The translations under genes and the position numbers were made by a program. DNA of 64,000 nt, from assembly GCA_037974965.1 (NCBI GenBank), contig JBBPFI010000011.1, forward strand, positions 372,001 through 436,000, given 5' to 3'. The notes beneath the pieces are model-generated. The model did no database searches, was not told where the DNA came from, and worked only from the letters and a program-made list of their open reading frames with translations. Positions 11,401 through 22,000 of the stretch are shown here, piece by piece. This stretch comes from Dacryopinax spathularia (lineage: Eukaryota; Basidiomycota; Dacrymycetes; Dacrymycetales; Dacrymycetaceae). Positions within the stretch are counted from its first letter, which is position 1; each line of letters starts with the position of its first letter.

Positions 11401-11447
11401 AGAATAATGGGAACGTGAAGGGGAAAGGGAAGGAAAGGGCGCAGTGA
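8439..11447 (+). CDS. Single-pass membrane protein with long disordered cytoplasmic tail
   Basis: Exons 8439-8877 and 8926-11447 (48-bp intron, GTACGT donor, CTAAT branch, CACAG acceptor; a multiple of three, so the frame is also open unspliced). Product 986 aa. Signal peptide 1-22, a Ser/Thr-rich extracellular part, one membrane helix at about 245-268 (GVVIGSVAFISAAIALGVYLW) followed by an Arg stop-transfer cluster, then about 700 disordered residues rich in Pro, Ser, Gly and Gln with a Pro-Ala repeat near 855. This layout is common in basidiomycete surface proteins that resemble wall-stress sensors or adhesion proteins, but I recognise no named domain. Function unknown. Confidence 0.75.
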   Translation: MFAPPLLLSILPLLALLPPSLAQTSTPSLTLSTPQSTACGNTTFTWTYSGLTDMQVLYTPLNLTVLPASDLASVGGGGLQSQASGASSASGSSLSGTGTSSTTSSGTSKSAQVETITNFVATPTVLSVGNILITETVEVPVVTAVTRTSPSLPPNTLTNNHTVGVRSPPRLRALSKRDTNSTTSISSLSITAPLNAKSASIDLTPLPAGSYILLAQSLSTQPSLSSQTTPFSISDACDPSSPSSGSDSSTTTERKGFTVGDLIGVVIGSVAFISAAIALGVYLWRRRRAQRRRAPSAEFRNSASLASASGAAGGGGVEGWRASRENMGKGERYYEKDVPLSPMGGMKAKEYERERKEREEREGYFSPPPPPFSPPTAAAGPFAAAQELGMDGEGEGEEDVPTLPYLSRSRSQRTTRTTHSARAEGDPFANPPSIPQTPRARSRTNSSGGTRGQPGEREGEMKQWDSSPSSLGGHMEPVEHAAEFDRPGHVSGLPAVGLGVGVGMGAGAGSHPPSAFRPTFSPPPMAHPFNPYPTYDDDDSLEAQPQPEPQHARRLGDEEQGYGFGYGYGYPTNNLPTSPLSPGPALPSVPRNSRALPLSPTSPTTPISQAGESGRPAGAAAPTAGRRHALSALLAQEEDWSRYMPSFFEASSEAGSLRGSVQAVGAGAGVGERGSAAHSRQPSEAQPPPQVPVGPRRSKEHQRQGSEDSFRTFGRPLSTRMSGASVPAPASTGTGTGNVRGPRPPSLQPHEHTRSVSDTLRAAQPGQPEQPRSAPPMPSSMTRQPSTRRSAESSPGAGGRTSSDTTASNAGNGQGAGLTKSVSLTRTVSRKPVPVYRPESFLPNQEQQQQPQSAPAEATRFAHPAPAPAPAPAPAQAVDSSDKSVDSRPSLEAPYLPQVPPQSPFYSTHDHDSSSSLPLPRASSDSHGQQQTSRTGGGGGTAPSRKSSVSISGLDPALLEFLPQLAMGSARTTHVLVPDMPVGYQEDQNNGNVKGKGKERAQ

Positions 11448-11925
11448 TTGAGCCTAGAATTTCTGGCCCTGCAAGACGGCGGGTTGAGGTTGCTTGACTA
11501 AACTTCGTTTCTTGTTTCCGTCTGTTTTCTTGCTGTTTTCTTGTTACCGCATACCTTCTTGGGCTAATTTTGGGCCTGTTCTTGCCTTCGAGTCTTCCCA
11601 GACTGTTGTTGTCTTACATATTGGCTGAGACACATATACCCCCGTTTCTTTATTCTTATCTCTTGCATTTCGTTCATCTTGCTCTCATCTTCGCCAACTC
11701 TATTCGGGTCGAACCCTTCATAACATTTCTGAGCGCACCGCGTGCGCCTTCTTGCATTTCGCATTTGCTTTGTTACATCGCTTCCCCCGCCACGCAAGGC
11801 ATTTTTTGGTAGTAAATTGAGCAGTGTTGTAAAACGTCACTAAAGGTGACAGACAAAAATGCCATAAAACCTTCGCTGTACATAGTTATCGCTCAAAGGC
11901 GTCTATATTTTGGCCGTCCCCACTC

Positions 11926-11957
<32 letters not shown>

Positions 11958-11986
11958 CTGCCGCACGCTCGGACATCGCCGAAGTA
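11448..11986. other. Convergent intergenic space with a 30-C homopolymer
   Basis: 3' ends of the membrane protein gene (plus) and crtYB (minus) face each other here. 11929-11958 is an uninterrupted run of 30 C. It begins 28 bp beyond the crtYB stop codon, so it would be an oligo-G tract in the crtYB 3' UTR. The rest is T-rich with no gene. Confidence 0.8.
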
Positions 11987-14771
11987 CTACGACCCCAACG
12001 TCGGCACTCCCACTCTCCTCGCCCTCCTCCCGCTGCCCCACCAACCCCACCCCGGCCCCCAAAGCACAAGCCCCACAACCCCAACCTTCACAAGCATACT
12101 CCACTTGCCCTTCCTCGAGAACCAGCCAGAGCGCATAAGGACGCCCATGGCCATATAAGCCGCTACGGCCGCCCTCGCACCGACTTTACTCTCGCTCGGT
12201 AAGTAGTCGAGGGCAGGGGCAGAACGGGCGAAGTAGGCAAAGGCGAGTTTTAGCAGTTTGGGGCGGAAGATGGCGATCGCTTCCTCCGGGCGGGCTAGGA
12301 TGCCGCCGGGGGTTGTGAGGTCCTGTACGGAGGCGCTCGAGGAGGGGAGGGAGATGGAGGGGGATAAGGAGGACCATGAAGAGGGTATGTAGCTCCTTCC
12401 CATCTCTGCGTCCGTCACTATATCCCGCGCGATGTTCACGAGCTGGAGTGCGACGCCCATGTCGCTCGCCGAGTCCAGGACCCATTGATCCACTCCTTCC
12501 TTCTGCTGGGCGCCGGTCGTGAAGGGTGAGGAAGGTGAGGTGGGCGTGTCGGAGGAAGCAGCCCGCATCAGATGAGTGCACGCTACACCGACCGACCCGG
12601 CTACGCGGCGACAGTACAGGATCAGGTCGTCTTCCGTCTCGATCGGTGCCCTCGGGTCCTTCTGCGGCTTCTGGCCATTCGCCCGCTTCTCTGCTTGGTC
12701 TTGAGGCGAGGAGTTGCTGGAGGAAAGAGGGGAAGGGGGAGGGAAAGCCAAAGCGTCAAACTCGTACCCCTTTAACAAATCGTATACCGGTTCCGGAGGC
12801 AGATAGGGCGTCAGAAGACGGAAGAGCGAGAACGCAGGTCGAAGCTTCTGGGGCAAACTTTCGATCAGGGCTTCCAGCTCCTCGCGGCGAGAAGAGTCGG
12901 TGATGGCGTATTTGGGCCTGGGAGGTGTGGAGGACGGGTTTGGGGAGGGCCAGCAGTCGGCGTAGCCGCTGTCGTGTGATGGGAGGAGGGGGACTCCTTG
13001 CCCGTCGTCTTCCTCTCCTTGCTCATGGACGCTTTCCACCTTCTTCCCGTCGACTAGATGGGAGTGGCCGTTCCCGTTCGCCTTCCCATTCCGGGGCTCA
13101 ATCTCGTTCTCCCGCCCCTGGGTTTTCGACTCGGAGACGGAGACGGGTGTGTACTCATATCCCGGATAACACATCCCCAAAAACCGCTCGATCGTCCTCA
13201 CGCTCTCCTTCGCTTCTTGCTCGGTTTTGGCGTCGTCCACCAGGTCGTCCGTGACCCTGCAGAAGGCATAGCTATAACGCAACACATTAGCTTCCAGCTC
13301 CAAAGCTCCGAACCACCGCACGGTTGTAGGACAATGCATGACCGCATCGGTGGGGATGGACGGGGAGGAACGAGACGGCTAGGCGGGGAGACGGGGAAGG
13401 GAAGGGAAGGGACGTACTACGAGAGCAACAACAACCGACACCTCTCCCCAAAAACGCTCGAAGCCAACGAAAAACTCTTACTGTGCTTCCTCAGCGTCCG
13501 CGCCGCCTCCCCCAGCTCCCGCACCGTCGTCCCCGGATACCGCTCCCCCGAAAGGGTAACCGCCTTATACAGGCAGACGATCGTACGCAGTGGATGAGCG
13601 AGCGGGTCTGCGGGGATTTGAGAGGCTGGGGAGGGGGATAGCGAGGTTGAGAGAGAGTAGACGTCGGCTAGGGCGAAGGCGTGCGAGAAGGCGATGCTTC
13701 CGAGGGTTAGGAGGCTGTTGCTGATTAGGAAGAAGAGGGCTTCCCTACGTCAGCCTTTCGGTCAGTTTCTGTCCTTCTTGTTCTCTCTCCGAACAGAGAA
13801 GGGAAAGCGAAAGCGAAGGTGAGAGTGAAAGCAGAAGAAGGAGTAGGAGTAGAAGTGAAGTGGAAGGGGAAGGGACGCACTCAAACTCCAACCCCCTCCA
13901 GACCTCCCAGCCCAACTTCGTCCCACCCCCAATAGCCCATACGCCCCTCCTCAGAGCATACGTATCCACGCCCCACAAATACGCCGTCGTCAACACAACC
14001 GGCAGAACACTCCCCGTCAAGGGCAAACGCATCGCATGCGGACCAGCGATATACCACAGCCCCGCCAGCACAGGGCAAGCCCAGACTAGTATGAGGCCTA
14101 GGTAGGTGGCGCGCCCAGATTGGAGGAAGAGGAGGGCGCCGAGCACGGAGAGCGTGAGGAGGAGGGCTGAGCCGAGAACGCCTCGCCTGGGGGTGGGAGG
14201 GAGATGGGAGGCGTGAGGGGTGGACTTGTTGAGGAGGGCGTAGAGCTGGGTTGTGAGGTATGTTTGGATTACGAAGAAGGCGATCTGCGCTCTTTGTCAG
14301 CTTCCGCTGGCAGCTCCTTCAAAAGGATTGCACGAAGACAGGACGAGACGGAAGGCGGAAAACAGAGAAGTAGGAAAGCAGGAAAGCAGCAGAGCAGGGA
14401 GGAAGCTAAGGATGCCTGGAAAGCGGGATGACGGGGACGCACCTCCTCAACAGGAATATCCCACAACGTCCCCCACACCACCCCCTCCGGGTACGTCCAC
14501 ACCCCCGTCCGAATCAGATAACTATCCCACGGAATAGTAGCAACGACCGCAATAACCGCCAGCAAGATAAACCGGAAAGTATCTCGTTTCTGGAGGAGAG
14601 GGCGGTGGATGAGGAAAAGGAGAAGACAGGGCGGTAGCGTATACCGCAGATGTCTGTCTCGGGGTCAGCCACTTGCCAACTGCAAGGGAGGAGGAGGGGA
14701 GGGAGGAGAGGGGGAGGGGCGTACATCTCGAGATAGGTCGGCATCCGCTCGCTCACTTCTGTACTAGCCAT
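11987..14771 (-). CDS. crtYB: Bifunctional phytoene synthase/lycopene cyclase
   Basis: Exons (minus) 14771-14725, 14653-14443, 14284-13881, 13744-13418 and 13271-11987; 757 aa. The N-terminal third is the membrane-bound lycopene cyclase: YLEIHLRYTLPP, IPWDSYLIRTGVWTYP, DIPVEEIAFFVIQT and LEFEEALFFLISN form the paired EE(A/I)xFF repeats of the fungal/archaeal type. The remainder is the soluble phytoene synthase: KHSKSFSLASSVF, YAFCRVTDDLVDD (first Asp-rich motif), GMGVALQLVNIARD-like sequence with IVTDAEMGRSYIP (second). It condenses two GGPP to phytoene and cyclises lycopene ends. Introns of 136-158 bp are longer than elsewhere. The donor at 13417 is chosen because it gives the usual spacing to YAFCR; 13420 is an alternative. 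The start at MASTEVSERMPTYLE matches family N-termini. Confidence 0.95.
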
Positions 14772-15342
14772 CGTCCCTGCCTGTAGGGAGGGGAGAGACG
14801 CGTATATCCGCACTGAGAGAGGGGGAGAGACGCGTATATGCGCTTGGAATGAACGCTCGACCTCAGACACCGATGATGGCGTACTGTACAAAAGGGAGGG
14901 ATAGGTCGATCTTATACTCCCTCCCTCCCTTCGAGGAGGGAGACGAAATCGCTCAAAGACGTGATCCTTCCTCTCTCAGCCCTGTGCGCGATCGAACCAG
15001 TACTGTGCGGGCAACCCTCCTTCCCAATAGACCCAGCCCGAGGTAAGCAGAGAGCAAAGAGCAGAACGCAGAACGTGCATTCCGTGGCATACACGTAAAC
15101 CCCCCCTTGCCTCGGCGCACGCTCTACATTGAACGACGAAATGTCAGCGGTGAGGAGCGCGATCTGCGGCTCTGGACATGCCGCGTTCTGGACGAAGCTG
15201 GACAAGCGGGATCGCCGGGGCTTGTGGGCTGATGCGGGGATCGGCGATCCCCAGCGCCTAACACGTCAGAACTTGGCGGGTTCTTTTGGCTGTTTTGGGA
15301 AGGAGGGATGATTGTGGCTGTGTTGAGATGATGGTGACGACG
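14772..15342. other. crtYB promoter region
   Basis: No coding frame supported. The segment is the proximal upstream region of crtYB and holds several GATC-containing sites (GCGCGATCGAAC near 14986, GCGCGATCTGC near 15158, GGGATCGCC near 15209, and the palindromic site listed at 15238). Bases 15334-15342 (GTGACGACG) are the left copy of the target duplication of the adjacent MITE. Confidence 0.5.
15238..15253. promoter_or_regulatory. Shared 16-mer upstream of crtYB
   Basis: GGATCGGCGATCCCCA at 15238-15253, 467 bp upstream of the crtYB start. The core GATCG-G-CGATC is an inverted repeat with a one-base centre. The same 16 bases occur at 57112-57127, 241 bp upstream of crtI. Paired GATC-type half-sites are known targets of the White-Collar GATA-type photoreceptor complex in fungi. 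Calling this a light-response element is inference. Confidence 0.45.
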
Positions 15343-16183
15343 GAGAACATACAGGATTGGGGCGAATCGGCCAAACGCCACCGGCCAAAACACGGGATCT
15401 TTTTTTTGGCCGGTGGCAGTGCCGGAGGTATACTAAGAGCGTGGCGCGCGCCGCGCTCTTGCAAGCATCAGGGCCCAGCAGGATTGAGCACCGCGCCCCG
15501 TGAGGCCCGCAGCGCGCGCCGCGCCCGCAGCGTCCGCAAGTTAGTAGAACAGCCAAGGGTATCTTAACATCTATTTGCAGTATGTTGTAGTATGGTGATA
15601 GCAGTTTCATCAGATTACTTTTTCTGTGTGTATTTAGTATTTATACTAGAACAAATACATATCATTAGAGTTTGTTTCTTATAGCAACACACAATTAAAT
15701 ATATTTCCAGGTATCGGAAATGTGTATAGCAAGTGCAACATGTAGTACATTTTTGTATAACAGACATGAATGCAGAGAGCAAATAGACCTAGATCTAAGC
15801 AATGCATGACATATGTTACAAGAACAAAAGTACAGAGGAAAGAGTGCAAGTGTCTGGGGGCATGGGGCCATAAGCACAGAAAAAAATACCTAATGTGTAC
15901 CCATACGCTGCGCACACTGCGGGCGCTGCGCGCACCATGAGCATAGAATGCGCAGCATACATGATACTTAGATGGACCCATTGTGTGTGGCACGCGCTGC
16001 GCGCCTGACGGGCGCTCCGCACCTCTCTCTTCAGTTTTTGGGGGTTCTTTTCATGTGGCGCATAATCTACTTCCACACTGCCACCGGCCAGGAAAATGCT
16101 TCCAGCAGTGCCACCGGCCAAAAAGCAGATCCCGAACTTTGGCCGGTGGCGTTTGGCCGATTCGCCCCAACCCTGTATGTACT
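15343..16183. mobile_element. MITE-like element with ~80-bp inverted ends
   Basis: The ends at about 15347 (ACATACAGGATTGGGG...) and 16180 (...CCCCAACCCTGTATGT) are inverted copies that align for about 80 bp at close to 88% identity; the first 40 differ at one base. The motif GGCCGGTGGC recurs inside each end in inverted form. GTGACGACG flanks both sides (15334-15342 and 16184-16192), giving a 9-bp target duplication; three or four unpaired bases lie between it and the matched repeat. The core is AT-rich and carries no transposase. A 9-bp duplication with long inverted ends suits a non-autonomous Mutator-like element; hAT (8 bp) is the alternative. It separates crtYB from its divergent neighbour. 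Confidence 0.85.
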
Positions 16184-16315
16184 GTGACGACGAGGCAGAA
16201 GCATTCCAGGGTCTCCCCTTTCTCCCCTTTCTCCTGCTCCTGCTGCTGATTGTCGTCTCCCTCAGTCTATTCTCGCACAATACCACCACGACAGCCTTAT
16301 ACCCCGCACCTCAAA

Positions 16316-17617
16316 ATGCCCCTAGCAGCCTCCCTCCCAGACCTCAAACCCTACCTCAACCTCCTCCTCCTCTTCCTCCCCCTCCTCATAACCCACTCCC
16401 GCCGCGTCCTCCACACCCTGCGCCACCCCTCCCCCCGCGCACCCTCACCCCCGCTCTCTCCCCGAACTCGCCAGCTCTGGGCCGCCCTCATTGGGCTGCA
16501 TACAGTGCAGCAGCTCGTCCAGCTAACAGTCTGGAAACCGCCGAATATCTTTAGAAGTCTGCATGCGCCTATCTCCGCGCCTGTGGGGACGCTGCAGACT
16601 ATTTTGCGCTTGGCGCCTGGGAGCGTTTCCCCCGCCGTGGCGACGCCGAAAATATTGAGGGCTTTGCAGTCGCTGCCTATTCGAGAGGCGTATGTGCGAT
16701 ATGGGCATAACGCGGTTGCGGGGTGCGAGTACTGCACGAAGTTGGGGGACTACGAGCTGTTCGCTTTTTCGTCGAGGCTGGTGGTGTATGTCCTGGAGGT
16801 TGGGTGGGGGATGTTATTGCTTGCTGGATGGACAAGACGACAACAATGGAGAGCGTGGATGATAGCGGCGATAGCGGCTATGGGAGTGGGTGAGACGTGG
16901 GCGTTGAGGGCAGTGGAGGTAGACGTCGATTCCGGCAAAGGGATAATGGTGCGTCCTCCTTCCTCCGTCCCTCCTTCCTCCTTCCCTTGCTCGCCTTCCG
17001 TTCTCTCCTTCCTTTCTCGATAAGAAAGATTGGAGGATTGGAGCTGACTGATGGGGTAGTGGCACGACACCCTCCACCTAACCCGACACACCATTTTCCT
17101 CCTGCTCATCCTCCTTATCCCGCTCTTGCCCCCTTCGGCGCCAGCTCAGCCCAGCGCGCCACTGCTACTACTACCTCAATTGCAAGCACTTGCACAAAGA
17201 CTGTCGTTCCTCCGAATCCAGAGGCGGGCGATCCCGCTCTCTCCCGAGCTTCGGCAAGCAGTTGTACGGGGGTGGGAAAAGGAGGCGAGAGGGAGGACTG
17301 CTGCGTGGGGTGATGAGGGATTGAGAGAGAGGGCGAAGGAGCTGGGGATGGACTTGCCGCCGCCGCCTGAGGAGCTGGACAGTGAGGCGGACGATGAGAG
17401 CGAAGGGGGGAGGAAGGGGAAGGGGGAAGCGTGGGAACGCGCCAGAGAGGCTGTAGGCCGGGTATGGGAGATGGTGGGCTTGCCTCGGGTTGAGCATGCT
17501 CAGTTTGAGACTGCTGGAGGGCGAGGAGCAGGAGCAGGAGCAGGAGCAGGGGTGGGGGTTAAGGTGCAGAATGGAATGGCAGCGGGGGGAGCGGAGGGGA
17601 TGAGACGGCGGAGATAG
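16316..17617 (+). CDS. Conserved fungal multi-pass membrane protein, function unknown
   Basis: Exons 16316-16948 and 17060-17617 (111-bp intron, GTGCGT donor, CTGAC branch); 396 aa. The first in-frame ATG is 16316. Hydrophobic segments at about 13-24, 165-185 and 190-206, plus one just after the intron (TIFLLLILLIPLLPP), suggest at least four membrane passes. REAYVRYGHNAVAGCEYC is the most conserved-looking stretch, with a CxxC pair. The C-terminal ~170 residues are hydrophilic and low in complexity (Gly-Ala repeat at 17525-17555). It lies head to head with crtYB across the MITE; a link to carotenoids is not shown. Confidence 0.8.
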
Positions 17618-18129
17618 ACTTCTGAACCGCGCTGCCCGAGGGAGGAGGGAAGTGAAGGAGGTGTAGATTATATTGATGTTTAATGGAGGACGGAACATAT
17701 ATCTAGATCTTTCAGGTCCGGTGTTGGTGTTTGGTATTGCGAAAGCAGCTCGACTCCCTGCAGGAGTGAGAAGAATCGGCATTCAGGAGCGGCGGAGTTC
17801 CGCAAAGTAGGGTCAGAAGAAGCGCGACTATACATATAACTATTATCAGTAGGTTCTCGGCCATCTGATAGCCTCTCTCAATTTAATGATATCGATCTTA
17901 CGTAATATCAGTCCATCACCCTCCCCATCTATTCAAACCAATTGCAACACAACAACCAAGCAAACTGTTCACTGCACGCCAAACAAACACGCGTGTACAG
18001 CTGTCGACCAAGTTCAACTATACATACACAAAACGCGTCACAACCACGCGCAACGGACGTAATGAGTATTAATCCCACGCCTTCAGACGCCTTCCCCCTT
18101 CTTCGCTTCCCAGGCGCGTTCCCAGGCGC
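17618..18129. other. Host flank left of the giant element
   Basis: 3' flank of the membrane protein gene, about 500 bp, AT-richer than the gene. No gene or RNA recognised. It ends in a short direct repeat (TCCCAGGCGC at about 18108 and 18120-18129); the second copy contains the left target duplication of the giant element. Confidence 0.5.
18123..18129. repeat. Left 7-bp target-site duplication (CAGGCGC)
   Basis: CAGGCGC abuts the left inverted repeat at 18130 and occurs again in the same orientation at 57074-57080 abutting the right one. Confidence 0.8.
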
Positions 18130-18163
18130 TATGAGGTGATATATGGGACAAAAAGGGTCCCAA
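18130..18163. repeat. Left terminal inverted repeat of the giant element
   Basis: TATGAGGTGATATATGGGAC and the following AAAA match the inverse of 57050-57073 with one mismatch; GTCCC at 18157-18161 matches again after a small gap. Beyond this the two ends diverge. Confidence 0.85.
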
Positions 18164-18704
18164 GCACTCCTGTAGTCGAGCAGCACTCGTGTAGTCATCG
18201 CTGCACACTCCGTGTGACCCCGAAACTTCCGGGCCATTCCCTGCGCTCCGTGGACACGCGACAGGCACCCTCCCGTGGCTTCCACAAGCAACTCGGATGT
18301 ATGTCCCTCATTCCCGTCGACGGTGCTTCCTGAGAGAGTTTGGCTAAAGCCAGCTCTGTCATGCTGAACATGGCACTCTCCCTGCATTCCCGTTCACTCG
18401 CAGGTAACTGCTGTTCCAGCACTCCGGAAGCTAATAGGAAGCTCCCGGAAAGTCGGTCCGAAAGAAGCTGCTCGGCAAGACCGGCCACTGAATCTCATGA
18501 CATGCATGTGGAAGCAGATATGAGACTCTGCTAGCGCGGAAATCAGGAAGGAAGCCGGGCCTCAATCCATAATAACGCAGCAGAATAGCTCCATATGAAT
18601 TCTAGGGGAACATGTCGAACACTCAACCAGAGTAAAACCGGAGAATAGGTGAAAATAGAAACACGAACAAGCAATTAAGATAAGGTTTGAAATTAGACCA
18701 TTTG

Positions 18705-19690
18705 TGAAAAATCAAACATTCTCTGAAAGCGCAGCAAACTGAGAAATCGAACAACGGTGAGAATCGGCCCTTCCCACAAAATCAACACTCCGAAAAATCA
18801 GACAATCTTTGAAAGTGGTGTAATCCGTAAAATTAGAGTCTCTCTGTCCGTGCAACCCAGACCGTACGAAAATCAGACAATTTGTGCAAGCAGGGCAATG
18901 CCAACAATCGCACAGTCCCAAGAAATCGGGGAATCTGTGAGAGCCGGGCAGTCCGACAATCAGACAATCCTGTGACAGTCGGGCAATCGAGAAATCAGAC
19001 AATCCCAAGAAATCGGACAATCTGTGAGAGCCGGGCAGTCCGACAATCAGACAATCCTGTGACAGTCGGGCAATCGAGAAATCAGACAATCCCAAGAAAT
19101 CGGACAATCTGTGAGAGCCGGGCAGTCCAACAATTAGACAATCCTGTGACAGTCGGGCAATCGAGAAATCAGACAATCCCAAGAAATCGGACAATCTGTG
19201 AGAGCCGGGCAGTCCGACAATCAGACAATCCTGTGACAGTCGGGCAATCGAGAAATCAGACAATCCCAAGAAATCGGACAATCTGTGAGAGCCGGGCAGT
19301 CCGACAATCAGACAATCCTGTGACAGTCGGGCAATCGAGAAATCAGACAATCCCAAGAAATCGGACAATCTGTGAGAGCCGGGCAGTCCGACAATCAGAC
19401 AATCCTGTGACAGTCGGGCAATCGAGAAATCAGACAATCCCAAGAAATCGGACAATCTGTGAGAGCCGGGCAGTCCAACAATTAGACAATCCTGTGACAG
19501 TTGGGCAATCGAGAAATCGGGCAATCCCAAGAAATCGGGCAATCTGTGAGACTCAAGCAATATGCGAAACCAGAGAACGATAAGATTCGATCAATACCGA
19601 ATCGGAGACATGGGGCGGGATGGACTTTCCGAAGAATCATGGAATATGACAATCATACAATCTATGGAATTCGACAATCCCGCGTAGATA
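18705..19690. repeat. 87-bp satellite array built from an AAATCGGACAAT core
   Basis: The central part (18948-19560) has about seven copies of an 87-bp unit; CAGACAATCCTGTGAC-type marks recur at 18961, 19048, 19135, 19222, 19309, 19396 and 19483. Each unit is itself a run of 13-17-bp pieces around AAATCAGACAATC/AAATCGGACAATC. The flanks (18705-18947 and 19561-19690) contain single degenerate copies, so the centre is homogenised and the edges decay, as in a satellite. Because 87 is a multiple of three, long frames (about 280 aa minus, 230 aa plus) stay open; I do not regard them as genes. The stretch 18164-18704 holds no gene. Confidence 0.95.
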
Positions 19691-19875
19691 TATGTGACGA
19701 TCTGGCTGTTCAGAAGTCAAGTGTATCGAGTCTCACTGATCTCGTCTAACGAAAATGCACACAAAGGGTATATTCCACCGAATCTACAGTGTTGAGGTGT
19801 CTGTGCCAGGGAACCGCACAGTCCAGCAGAGCGCGCCAAACTTGCCAAACGTCAGCTGCTGCCTTCGTCTCCCGA

Positions 19876-22000
19876 TCACAATCCTCCAGGCATCAACCCA
19901 GAGGGCCCAAAATACTGCCTGATTTGGTGCATGACCGGCTTGATTCGGGAGGTATTTGCCTTGGATATGATGAGAGATTCGGGCGCGCCTGCGCACGCGA
20001 GAGCTCGTCCAGCCCGGGTGCGTCCGAGTGCGTACGCCACCACGGCAGTGATCATCAGCTTCTTGCGGCTGTGTTGTGTGCGATTTTCCGGTTCATCCCA
20101 TCGGTGGGCCTGAGTGCAATACCACTCCCGCTGGACCTCCCAAAAGCCTTCGAGGAAATTCAACCAGTTTTTGTGATTCCTATAGGTCCGCAAAGCGCCC
20201 AGACATCCGTACCGTTTCTCGCCGAACCACGCTGCCAAGTGTTCCCCCGTAATGACACCATCCCAGCCTTCAGCTTCCGGAACGACACAGAAGTCGTTTA
20301 CGGTGGCTTGAGGCATGGATAACAATCCAGCGGCTTCGTAAAAGTAGTCCGTTCGAGCAACGAACCATGCTACACCAGGACCGGCTGGGAAGCCTCGATC
20401 ACCGACATGTCCGCTCAAAGCCTCAAGAATATGGGGGCATTTGCGGTCTATGTATGCCGCAATCGCTCGGAAGGTAGATTCGGATCGCACAGATCTGGAA
20501 ATTTCGCCGTTTGGCCGACGCGGCTGCCTGCTCGTCCGCTGCCTGCGACGGGCCCCACTAGGAGTGGGGGTTGAGGGTACGATAACCCCATTTTCACGAA
20601 CACCCTCCGTCTCTTCCGTGTGATGATTTGGGACGGGTTGAGGGGTCTGAGTCGGTCGCGCAGGCTCGCTGAAGTCGTCCGCGTTTGCGTGGTCGGGGCT
20701 CATCGGGGATGAGGATCGATCAGAGTCGGTGAGCTCCTCGTCCTGCCATGGATTGTTGCTTCTTGTAACGGCCACCAAATAGAGGATATAGACTGGATGT
20801 TGACTAAGGAGTCGATGAGGCATCTTGCCAGCAAGGACTCTTTGAAGAAAGTTGCCCGTCCTGAAGTCCGCACGATCCATCGGTTGCAGATGTTCGTTCC
20901 CACTACTGTGTCGGTTGAGAATGTTCCAGAGCGTGCCGAGATGCACATAGCCCGGCTTTGTATACCATGTGTCGTGTTCGTCATCCTGATCACATGGCAC
21001 ACGGGTGGTGGCAACGCTGTAAGCGCCATACCTCGGAGCAAGGAATTGTTGAAATTGGTGCTGCGGCCCAGAAGGCTTATTTTCGAACAAACGTGGGAGA
21101 AGGGCGGCCGCTGGTGCATTATCTGGGATACCTTCCTTGAGTATCATTGCCCGCCCGTGGGCCTTTCCCTTCTTCGCTTGGTTTTCGAACACGATTAATA
21201 CGGCGGTACAATACTTTGCTAGGGGTAATCAGTGCAGTGACGTGTGTGAATTGGCAGTATCATACCATGGGTAGTCTCCTCGGTCCCAGACATCGAGCGG
21301 TCGCAATGAGGGCTACTGAAAGGCGCAGGCGGGATTGTCGGTCCTGCGAGAGAGGCGACGTATCTTATGGGCGTTCGTGATTCCTGAATTTCATCTCGCG
21401 ATGAAGTAGGGTCTCGGACTGGAGCTAGAGCCGACTGCAGCCTGGATGTGGCATGCGAGTCGTCTTCGAATGATGGCGCCGGCTGGTGATCAAGCCCTTC
21501 GCGATGTCCAACTGATTCAAAGGCTGCGGTCGTGCTGTTACGAGCTGGATGAGTAACGCTAGCGGAGGGTGACCATGGACTACGCACCGAGTGAGGAAGC
21601 TTGCTTGACCCAGGTCCAATGCATGGTACATTCCCACATCTCTGCCGTTCTCCCTTCTCATTCCATCCCCGGGCGCGTTGCCAGAAGAGTCGGAGGTCAT
21701 GTTAACAGATTCGGATTGCATAGCATCGGCAGTAATCGCGTTTTCGCAGGTGTTGTCAGATTGGGATGACCCCATTTGTGGGCGCTGATCGACTTGGGAC
21801 GGGCTTGTATGTATTACTGAAGATACTCGACCGAGCGTATTTGAGGGGACACCAGTCGAACTATCCCGTGTTCCAGCCGCACGTCGCTGCCGCCTATCAC
21901 GTCGGAGTAGTCTCGGTTCTACAGGATATTGACTAGCAAGGTCCGGCACGCCGCCGATGATTGTAGCGGCACGGCTCCTTGTAAGGTATGGGGTTGCCAT
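19876..22000 (-). CDS. Gene K: unrecognised protein of the giant element
   Basis: Exons (minus) 22000-21630, 21579-21266 and 21218-19876, introns 50 and 47 bp, 675 aa. The start at MATPYLTRSRAATIIGG is the first ATG in the exon 1 frame that avoids a proline- and serine-rich leader; an upstream exon is possible (an open frame reaches 22284). Residues 1-230 are disordered. A globular segment follows from KYCTAVLIVFENQAKKGKAH to YLVAV, then an acidic linker with an RRRQRTSRQPRR nuclear-localisation-like cluster, and a C-terminal globular domain rich in Trp and aromatic residues (EGFWEVQREWYCTQAHRW). No family recognised. It is the leftmost gene and is divergent from JA. Confidence 0.65.

Noticed and set aside
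13272-13420. A mini-exon inside the 146-bp crtYB intron (open frame around MHCPTTVRWFG)
   Set aside because: Direct splicing gives the expected 11-residue spacing between the ASxxF and YAFCR motifs; the intron-internal peptide does not resemble phytoene synthase.
18712-19583. Long open frames on both strands (about 280 and 230 aa)
   Set aside because: They are products of the 87-bp satellite, whose unit is a multiple of three; the translations are pure repeats with no start or domain.
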